A DNA stretch of 64,000 nucleotides from positions 1,364,001 to 1,428,000 of the forward strand of contig JAHRHY010000005.1 in the NCBI GenBank assembly GCA_019671135.1, given 5' to 3'. Positions 56,271 through 64,000 of this stretch are shown piece by piece (position 1 is the first letter of the stretch; each line of letters begins with the position of its first letter). The notes beneath the pieces were generated by a model. That model saw only the letters and a list, made by a program, of their open reading frames with translations, did not search any database and was not told the origin of the DNA. The DNA is from Linnemannia hyalina (Eukaryota > Mortierellomycota > Mortierellomycetes > Mortierellales > Mortierellaceae). The translations under genes were made by a program, and so were the position numbers.

Positions 56271-59200
56271 ATGACAAGTCAAGGCTACTCGCCCTACGCT
56301 TACCTCTCAGGGTCACAGAGCCAGCAACAGTTACCCGCCCCACGTCCATCCTCTACTTCTACCTCTGCCTCATCCTCAACCTATGAAAGCCAAGGAAACC
56401 ACCTGGTAATAATAACACACGACCTCTTGAACACCCTCACAGACAAACACACACACAGCGCAACTCTCCTCAGGGCAATCATAGCCTAGTCAGTAAACTA
56501 CCGAGTACTAAAACATACGCAATGAATATTCTTGCATCGCTCTAATAGATCATTGGCAAGTGCATGTTCTGCAAGAGGTAGGAGAAAGGCTCTGGAATAG
56601 AGCTTGCTCGCTTCTGCATTCGCCATTTCTACGGAACACAAACAACGAATGAGACACTGATAGAAGGTTGACAAACATTCCATTCACTTCTAGCCAACTT
56701 TGCTACCCCCAGGCGGTCAAGGTGTTTCAATGTGTCACTTGCGACACCATCAACGACCTGATTCCAGCGTCAGGTGTTGGTATGTTTTCTTCGACAGCAG
56801 TGTACTCTGTGATTCATGTCCTGCATCGTCCATGGCTGGGTGGTGGAAATAGCTCAGCAGAACGCATTTTTTTTTATTATTTTTAAACTGCCAAGTCCTG
56901 GCGGACTCTTCAGACGCCCATCCTGACATATTAACCGGTCCTTGGTCAATATGCTTTGTAATATCGCCAATAGCACCCCAAGAACCGCTTTCATTGGCAC
57001 AAATCCAGCAGGCATTGGAGCGAGCAGAGGAAAAAAGGACCGAAACTGGAGGCGAACTGGACTACACTGAACTCGGGACACTTTTGCGAGAGAAGTTGCG
57101 AAAGCTTGCCGCTTTCAACTCCATTTTCAGCAGCGTAAGGCCACACCCAGAGGATCGTTTCCCTTATTTCTGATGGTTTGTCTCGTGCCTAATTGCTGAC
57201 CCTTTTGTGTGCTCTCCAATGCTGTTGATCCTATAGGGGCGTCCGATTACGTATGAACACTGCGGGGTGAATCTCGAGGAAGCCCGCCAAGCTTTCTCTC
57301 TGTTGGTGGCTATGGTAAGTTGAGCCCTCGCCACATATTTGCTGCTGAGACATTCCATCGGCTCTATCTTTATCACGTACCTTTTCTTGTCTGTCTAAAA
57401 GCCCTTTTGTTGCCCATTTGAACATTAGCCCAACTCGATTGCTCTGGCTGTCATGACATCGGTGGAGGCGATATTGAAGCGTCCTGGAAAGTATGTGCAC
57501 CGCAAGACAAACTTCATTCATGGATTGTAAACGACACAGCACGAATGTGAGACTCTTCAGGAACTGTTTCTAACAACATCATTTTTCGTTACTGTATTGT
57601 ATCTCACCTTTTCTCAGGGAAATCAAGGACAAGGAGGATCTCAAGTTCATCATGCTGATGTTTGAGGTACATTACTTGGATATTACTGTTGTTTTGGCTA
57701 TATATTTTGATGATAAAAGAGTCTCATTGACTAACTAGGAGAGGATCAATTGTTGAACACTTTTTTTTTTTTTGGTTCATAGTGCCCGTGGCTTACTCGA
57801 CACAGGACACCGCAGGAGTCAGAATACCACCACAACATCACGAAGCGACTCTTCACCATTATCAGCAACTTGCCAAGCGACTTGCACAAATACCTGTCGA
57901 GCTGGTTCACAAAGTAAGCCCACACAGGACATCACGCACGTATTGCTCGCATGTTCGTCATTCAATAATGGCACTGATCAATTATCTGTTGCATCTCAAT
58001 GTAGCTGTCTGTCGACCCAGATTTTCCACAACCGGATCAACTTTGTCAACAAGTTTATTACACAGCGACTCTCGAACCAGCAAAAGTCAACAGATCGCAA
58101 CCAGCACATTATTTACCAGAGCGACCCCAGGATTCAGGCAGCAGCAAGAGTGATGCACCTCTTTTTCAAGGCGAATCAACCCAACGAAAAGGACTTGCCG
58201 GAGTTCGGAGGCAAGAACCGTTCTGGAGATGACTTTGTGATCGTCCCCTTCTCCAAGGACTCAGCGACGAAATCCCAAAAAATTCCCATTGACGAATACT
58301 ACAACATGATTGTCGATCTGATCGAACTTCCGGTTGACTTTTGCGCCTGGGAATCACGCTCAACGTAAGTATTAATATCCGATTAGGATGTGCATGTGGC
58401 ATCTACTCTGAAAACGCCTGTTTGCTAACCCTACCTTTTATTTTATCTCTAGTATGTTCACGTTCTGCCAGTACCCATTCTTGATTTCAATGGGAGCCAA
58501 GATGCAAATCATGGCATGGGACGCAAAGAGACAGATGGAGATCAAGATGCAAAAGACGATCGAGGCGTTGGTGATGCAGAAGCGACTTCGTGCCAGCGAG
58601 AATGGAGGAGATGCGACTGGGATTACATTGTTGACTCAGGCGGAACTCCAGCAGGCACCCTTGTTGATCTTGAAGGTCCACCGCAACAACTTGATCGAGG
58701 AGTCATTGACGCAGGTACGGGATGTCCTTTTGGATTGTTGTCAAGGAAGATGTCAAGGGATAAAACTACATGGAAACTAACTAGAACCCTGTTCTTGATG
58801 CAATTGTCTCTTAGCTTTCCCGCAACGAGATGGATTTGAAGAAGTCCTTGCGTATCGAGTTTGTTGGAGAGGATGGCGTTGATGCAGGAGGATTGAGGAA
58901 AGAGTGGTTCCTGCTCCTTGTGCGGCAGCTATTTGACCCGCAATATGGTAAGCGCGCTAGGATGTCGTCTGTTCAGCGCAGTCGAACCAAAGGTGTAAGA
59001 CACGTTGTCTAGGCATAATTTTTGACACCGTTTTTCGTTCATTGTGCATCCATCGACTAGGCATGTTCATTTACGATGACCAATCGCAGTACTGCTGGTT
59101 CAACCCAGCCTCGTTCGAGTCCCTTGACCAGTTCTACTTGGTCGGAGTCGTTATTGGTTTGGCCATTTATAATTCGACGATTCTAGACCTGCCTCTGCCC

Positions 59201-60367
59201 CTCGCCGTGTACAAGAAGCTGCTCAATATACCTGTTGCCTTGGAGGACCTGGCAACATTCCGTCCTGTGAGTGCTCACACACTTGGCGACTCGAGAATCT
59301 ACTATTAGCTGCGCCTCTTCTGTGCTTTTTTTCTTTTTGTACTGACATGATCACCCTCGCTTCACTCTTTTCAACTTGCGCCTAGGACTTGGCAAAAGGA
59401 TTCGACCAGCTTTTGAACTACGAGGAGGAGGATGTCGAGGATGTGTTTTGTCTCAACTTTGTGGGATCGTACGAAGCATATGGCGAGAACGTGGAAGTTC
59501 CACTGATACCTAACGGCGACGATATCCCTGTTACCAACCTCAACAAGCGACAATATGTGGAGCGTTATGCCAACTTCATCATGAACAAGAGCATTTCTGA
59601 CGTATGTTCATGTTGCACGTTCCTTGTTTGAGAAGGATGGTTTGCCTTTAATGTCCGCAGGCGAAATTACCTGATTCTTGTTCTGCATACCTCCTAACTG
59701 CTCATTTCTTTCTTCGTTCTTTCCTTCTTTCTTTTGTACCTTGGACTTCGTAAATAGCAATTTGAATCGTTCCGTCGTGGATTCTACTTGGTCTGTGGAG
59801 GGCATGCACTGTCTCTCTTCCGACCCGAAGAGATTGAGTTCTTGGTCCGGGGTAGCGCAGAACCTTTGGACATTGACCAACTGCGCTCAGTAACGGTCTA
59901 TGAGGGATTTAACGATGACCACGAAGTGATCAAGTAAGTCCCTAGTCGACTAGTTTTTGCTGTTGAACTGAATCGGACTTTGGAAACTACAGTGCAGGAG
60001 AAGATGCCGACATGCATATCAGATGCTGTTCAGCTCCGCTTTTCACACCTCTCATTTTACTTACTTCATCCCACTCTGCACACTTTCTCATTTCACCAGG
60101 AACTTTTGGTCTATTTTCAAAGAGTTTGAAGACAAGAATCAGCGGCGACTCTTGCAATTCATCACGGCATCGGATCGTTATCCGGCGACGGGCATTGCGA
60201 ACTTGACCTTCAAGATCACTTGTATGGGCAGTCATGACTCGAACCATTATCCTACGACACACACCTGTTTCAACCAACTGTGTCTCTACAATTACCGGGG
60301 ACGGGACAAACTAAAGAACATGCTGATTCGGGCCATGAATGAGTCGGAGGGCTTTGGCGTCAAATAG
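56271..60367 (+). CDS. HUL4: HECT-type E3 ubiquitin ligase (Hul4/HECTD2-like)
   Basis: Fourteen exons join in frame to about 767 residues: 56271-56405, 56713-56779, 56974-57134, 57237-57314, 57429-57490, 57618-57666, 57783-57913, 58005-58364, 58453-58714, 58815-58947, 59061-59266, 59386-59601, 59758-59933, 60100-60367. The HECT domain fills the C-terminal half. It begins near [20 protein letters not shown] and continues with [19 protein letters not shown]. Further blocks are [20 protein letters not shown] and [20 protein letters not shown]. The active Cys is in [13 protein letters not shown] (codon at 60266-60268). Upstream are a Cys pair ([12 protein letters not shown]), a charged helix and an alpha-helical region as in Hul4/HECTD2. 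The order of the upstream blocks and the size favour Hul4 over Rsp5, which would have C2 and WW domains that are absent. Substrates are unknown. Confidence 0.93.
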
Positions 60368-61043
60368 CGCCATCATCTGTCCTACAGACCCGCTTGCATA
60401 TTTATTATTTGTGTCTTCTTTTCTTTTTTTCTTTATTCTGATTGCGGGGATGAAGAAGCAATAATTGTTGCGCCCAATGAAAGAGCATGGAGAGGCAGTG
60501 CGGAAGAGGATAGGCGCACAGGAGGTCGTTCTTTCGTCTTTCTCTTTTTGTTTTGATCATGCAAGACCAACAAATGAACATGAAATAAAGGACACATCCC
60601 CTTTTCTCAGTTATTTTCGATTCTTGGCTCGACATGTACTGCTGCAGTCATGAAAAATAGACGCCGCCGTTGGTCATTGTCGGTGTTCATTGGGCCTACT
60701 TGCCGCCTTTCTTGCGTCGAGTACTCAATCTTTACTATCCTTCCTTGGATAAGTGCTGTACTTGCGCCCATACATGCACTTGTGATCATTCGTTTTTCAT
60801 TGTGCCCACACCCTCGGATTACTTCCCCATTTAGATTAGGCAGCCTTGCCACGGCTTTTGACTTTCGACGGAGCGAACGAAAGAGCGAGCGGAAGCACGA
60901 GGTAAAGAACAAAAGAAGGATCTGAGGAAAAATGGGACCTCGCCGGGTATAAAGACCACCGATTATTCCCAAGTGTTTTTTTTCTTCATACCCAACAACA
61001 ACAACAACAACAACAACAAACTCGCCTCAATACCACAACCACA
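60368..61043. other. Intergenic region and promoter of the small Cys-rich gene
   Basis: 3' flank of the ligase, then a promoter with TATAAA at 60,948-60,953 and an (ACA)n leader (61,000-61,020) ending at the ATG at 61,044. No other coding sequence recognised. Confidence 0.5.
60948..60953 (+). promoter_or_regulatory. TATA box of the small Cys-rich gene
   Basis: TATAAA about 96 bases before the start codon, followed by an AACAAC-repeat leader, as in strongly expressed fungal genes. Confidence 0.55.
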
Positions 61044-61450
61044 ATGATTGCTGCCAAGGCCCTCCAGATCCTTTTCTTCTTCCTCGCTGTCTTTGTCATG
61101 CTCGGAACCTCCATCGATGCTGCCCCCGCCACCACCAAGGGTATGTTTTCCCAGCGATAGATGTTCAGATAAAGAGTTCAAGAACTTTCTTTTTCACGTC
61201 TGTGCATTGTTTGTTTGTTTCTGTCGTACGGTGGGGTAGGTGGTCAAACCTTCTCGGACCAAAGAAAAAAAATTCGCCCAACTAACAAACAATTTTGTTT
61301 TCTTTTTCTTGCATGGTTGAAGAAGGTTGCATTCAATGCTTCGCTCCCCCTACCTGCCCTCCTTGCGCCAAGCATCAAGTCTGCAAGATTACCCCAGCAT
61401 CGTGCCATAGCTGTGGCTCAGGAAAGTGCATTCCTCGGCGAAGGAGCTAA
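61044..61450 (+). CDS. Small secreted Cys-rich peptide (Opy2-like motif)
   Basis: Two exons, 61044-61140 and 61323-61450 (or 61326-61450), give a precursor of about 74 residues. The first 27 residues are a strong signal peptide (LQILFFFLAVFVMLGTSI, then DAAPA). The mature part is about 45 residues with eight cysteines spaced C-x2-C-x5-C-x2-C-x4-C-x6-C-x2-C-x4-C and a basic end (PRRRS). The pattern resembles the extracellular cysteine-rich domain of the yeast membrane anchor Opy2, but there is no membrane span, so this would be a free peptide. The acceptor is a tandem AGAAG, so two proteins differing by one residue may be made. A TATA box and an ACA-repeat leader precede it. Effector, antimicrobial and cell-wall roles are all open. 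Function unknown. Confidence 0.72.
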
Positions 61451-61862
61451 ACCGGTCCTCCATGTGTTATACAGGTCGCGCAAGCTACCAATTTGTGAAT
61501 AAAACGTGCTCGAAGATACATGTGGAGTGACTGTCTTTCGCTTGAGTAAGGTGTTGGCGGTCGAGTTATGGGGTTGTGTTTGGACTGGACTGCAGCTGTT
61601 CTTCCCCTCTCTCCCCCCAAAACCCCAGCTGTAGTTGCTGTTGTGGCAAGAGGGAAGTAATATAATAAAGTAGTGGTGTTGGTGTAGAAAGGATGTGTAT
61701 CAAGGAGGTGAGCGGGATAGAAACATATCTCTTTATTTTGGTGTCTGTCTTTCTTAAATAACCCTCTTATCACGTGAGTAAGCATGCACCTACTGCGACT
61801 AGCAGATGCTAAACATCTCACACATGCTGTGCACGTACACGACAGTTGCCTCTTCTTCACTT
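61451..61862. other. Intergenic region
   Basis: 3' flank of the small peptide gene. No coding sequence recognised. A short simple TTTCTTAAATAA stretch lies near 61,750. Confidence 0.4.
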
Positions 61863-62200
61863 ATGACACCCTCCTCAGCCCCAGCTGCCTTTGCGTCTCT
61901 CTTAAAGGCTGCTAAGGCTGTTCCTGCCTCTTTCAGCACAAAGGGCAGAAAGGCAGCACGCCCCCCTACTTCTGGCGTGGCGCCTCTTTTCACGAAAGAC
62001 GGGGTCGACTTCCACCGCCTCTCCTCCGTTCCAATCTCCAAGAATTATCTCCTACGGTGTTGTCCTTGGTTAGCTCCCCTGGATTCATACCAGGGACTCC
62101 TGAAAATGAGTTGTTCGATGCTTTTAATGAATCTCAGGTTGAGGAGTTGGCTCTGACTGATTTTACAAGGAAACAAAAAGGGGAAAGAAGTGTCCACCTA
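61863..62200 (+). other. Possible additional transposon fragment
   Basis: Two partly overlapping open stretches in different frames. One reads TKDGVDFHRLSSVPIS, and the next reads GTPENELFDAFNESQVEELA then LTDFTRKQKGERS. They look like fragments of a protein broken by a frameshift, and they abut the LINE remnant on the same strand. They could be a LINE ORF1 piece joined by an internal deletion, or an unrelated gene scrap. I do not recognise the family. Confidence 0.3.
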
Positions 62201-62221
62201 CAATGACCAATATTTTTTTTG

Positions 62222-63682
62222 CAGAGAGCAGGCAACAACATTCTGAACAAAATACTCGGCAAAATCAAGGCAGGGATCAACATGCATTCAGCTCGTTCCC
62301 TTTCAGTCCTAGGACGCGCTACCATCGTCAATGCCCTTATCTTCTCCCGCCTTTGGCACCTCGCGTGGGTTACCCCATTCCCCACCTCCTTCCTATCCAA
62401 AGTCAGACAGGCCATCACACGATATGTTTGCCCCTTCAAACCCACAGCATCATGGAAAGTCATCACCGCCCCTCGACACAACGGCGGTCTTGGGGTTATT
62501 GATCCGGCCAAGCAGCAGCAGACGTTCCTCATCAAGCACCTTCGCAACACCACAACTACGTCAGTGTCCTGGGGAAAGACATTGTACTGGATCTTATTCT
62601 CTGGAAGACGAAGTCCATCCACCGCCTATCCTTTATGCTGAACCCCCAGGAGAACCAACTCCACCAACAACTTAAACATTTCCCCCACCTTCTGCAACTA
62701 GTCAAAGCGGCCAGCACACTCCCCCCGCTCAAGACACCCACCATGCATGCAGGACTTCCAGATTCGACCACTTTTCTGGAGAGCCCGCTGGAATGGTGGT
62801 TCCCTTCGACGGATGACAACAACACCACCCTCACCACACGGATTGGAGACCTGTTCGCGCTGGAGATAGAGGAGAACAACAAGTTCAAGGTGGCATACAA
62901 GCGCCGACTCTCCAGTAAATCGAGGCGTGTAAGAGACGACCTTCTCACACAACTTACAAGGACCAATACCCGACGGATGTCACAAGTATATCTGGACTCG
63001 ATACAGACACCACATGTTGGGGTCGTCGGAGACCGCCTGGCTCAGATGATACGCTCACTCATCCTCCTCGACAACGGCAAGACAAAGGTGACTTTAGGGA
63101 CTGCCTCCACCAGACAGATCCGACAGTACCTCTGCCTCTCCTCGACTCCCGAACCCGAACCGCCCCCGACCCACTCGTCGATGCACCCTGAATCTGGCAC
63201 CAAGTCCCAATGGCGCAAGTTTTGGAAGACCAAGGTTCCTCACAGAGCCCGCACTTTCTGGTGGCGATACAAGCGTGACATTATCCCATGTGTCACGCTT
63301 TGGGCCCACCAGTGGAAACAGGACGCTCAATGTGACGCTCAGGGATGCAAGGAAAGAAAGGCGGACAAGAACCACCATGTCTTCGGATGCAAGGACAAGT
63401 ACCTAGCATGGCAGTTCGTTTTGAGAGAATACACGGACAAGCCCACATGGTCCGACGAGGATCTCCATACTTTGCTCTCCATTAATCCCAAATACAACAT
63501 CACCCCCCCCCCCCCACACACACACACACAACTGCTGGCGTGCTGCCTCATAGGTATAAACATAGCAAACATCATCCTCTTCCTTCACAAACTCACACAG
63601 TCTTCGGAGGAAACCTCTGACTGTATCTCCATAGAAATTAAGAAGCCACAAATATAATCTTAGAAAAGCCAAAAAAAAAAAA
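62222..63682 (+). mobile_element. 5'-truncated LINE (Tad1-like) reverse transcriptase remnant
   Basis: The 3' part of a non-LTR retrotransposon ORF2. It starts in the thumb region after the polymerase core (LNKILGKIKAGINMHSARSL, then SVLGRATIVNALIFSRLWHL). GGLGVIDPAKQQQTFLIKHL follows. A one-base frameshift near 62,545-62,580 moves the frame into DIVLDLILWKTKSIHRLSFM and the long open frame up to 63,657. Near the end is a zf-RVT zinc-binding motif: KFWKTKVPHRARTFWW, then CDAQGCKERKADKNHHVFGC with ligands C-x4-C-x8-HH-x3-C. The polymerase YXDD motif, endonuclease and any RNase H are missing. A run of twelve A at about 63,671-63,682 lies 14 bases after the stop and may be the element's 3' tail. 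It is dead on its own by truncation and frameshift. Confidence 0.85.
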
Positions 63683-64000
63683 GTGTTTGGGCTGGCAAAA
63701 GTAAAGAAGGATTGACATTTGGCCCTGGATGGTCTCTAACGGGTATAGAGAAAAAGGACAAAAGGGAAAGAGTTCACCCAGATCCCTTCCCACGCTGTAT
63801 TAAGGAAAAAGAAACAAGACACTCCATGACTTTATTTTACGAACCTCTTAATGCCCTTGAAAACTAAGAAAGGGAAGAGTGAATTGTATTGACAACTAGA
63901 GGAGTCTGCGAGCAAGTTCTGTCGGATTTGAGGACTAATATACAAAGAAAGTCGGGAAAGAGTGGGGTTTTATACGTGTCCGTCCTGGTGAGTAACAATG
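63683..64000. other. Flank downstream of the LINE remnant
   Basis: No gene recognised. The end of the window cuts it off. Confidence 0.4.

Overview
The window looks like nuclear DNA of a filamentous fungus. Genes are dense and lie on both strands. They carry many short GT-AG introns, usually 50-150 bases, with sharp donors such as GTAAGT or GTATGT and acceptors ending in TAG or CAG. Upstream regions are CT-rich, and the protein set is fungal (P5B ATPase, Mdv1, Rds1-like ferritin domain, CsbD, Tfs1-like PEBP, Mpo1). A decayed Sel1-repeat gene with an N-terminal domain I associate with Mortierella, together with a Tad1-like LINE, suggests Mortierellomycota. That placement is inference only. No rRNA, tRNA, CRISPR array or prokaryotic-type operon was recognised.

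Layout. 0.5-5.9 kb: a P5B cation/polyamine ATPase (+). 5.9-13.5 kb: a gene-poor stretch of about 7.5 kb with microsatellites. 13.5-16.1 kb: a Dbl-type RhoGEF with PH domain (+). 17.3-18.1 kb: a secreted, probably GPI-anchored protein (-). 19.0-20.4 kb: proteasome subunit alpha-2 (+), convergent with acetoacetyl-CoA thiolase at 20.7-22.8 kb (-). 23.8-25.5 kb: an unrecognised 558-residue protein (+). 25.9-26.3 kb: a CsbD-like protein with a hexapeptide array (+). 26.8-29.0 kb: an ABHD3/Eht1-like hydrolase (+). 29.3-30.3 kb: a broken Sel1-repeat gene (-). 31.0-31.6 kb: Mpo1-like dioxygenase (+). 32.2-34.5 kb: F-box protein (+), convergent with methylcrotonoyl-CoA carboxylase alpha at 34.7-37.5 kb (-). 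39.2-39.8 kb: a small type I membrane protein (-). 41.6-43.6 kb: a multi-pass membrane protein (+), convergent with a PEBP protein (-). 46.1-48.7 kb: the mitochondrial-division WD40 adaptor Mdv1/Caf4 (+), convergent with a secreted ferritin-like protein (-). 51.6-52.4 kb: an FMN-binding split-barrel protein (+). 52.8-55.3 kb: a decayed and an intact NADPH-dependent double-bond reductase in tandem (-). 56.3-60.4 kb: a 14-exon HECT E3 ligase (+). 61.0-61.5 kb: a tiny cysteine-rich secreted peptide (+). 62.2-63.7 kb: the 3' remnant of a LINE (+).

Most genes are unrelated housekeeping functions rather than one pathway. Thiolase and methylcrotonoyl-CoA carboxylase both touch leucine breakdown and the acetoacetyl-CoA pool, but nothing shows they are co-regulated. 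The most unusual items are the two GC-AG introns, the small Opy2-like cysteine-rich peptide, the higher-order CsbD repeat, the two pseudogenes, the frame conflict in the P5B ATPase, and the missing mitochondrial presequence of the carboxylase. All exon borders were set by eye from splice motifs and reading-frame continuity. No alignment or search was run.
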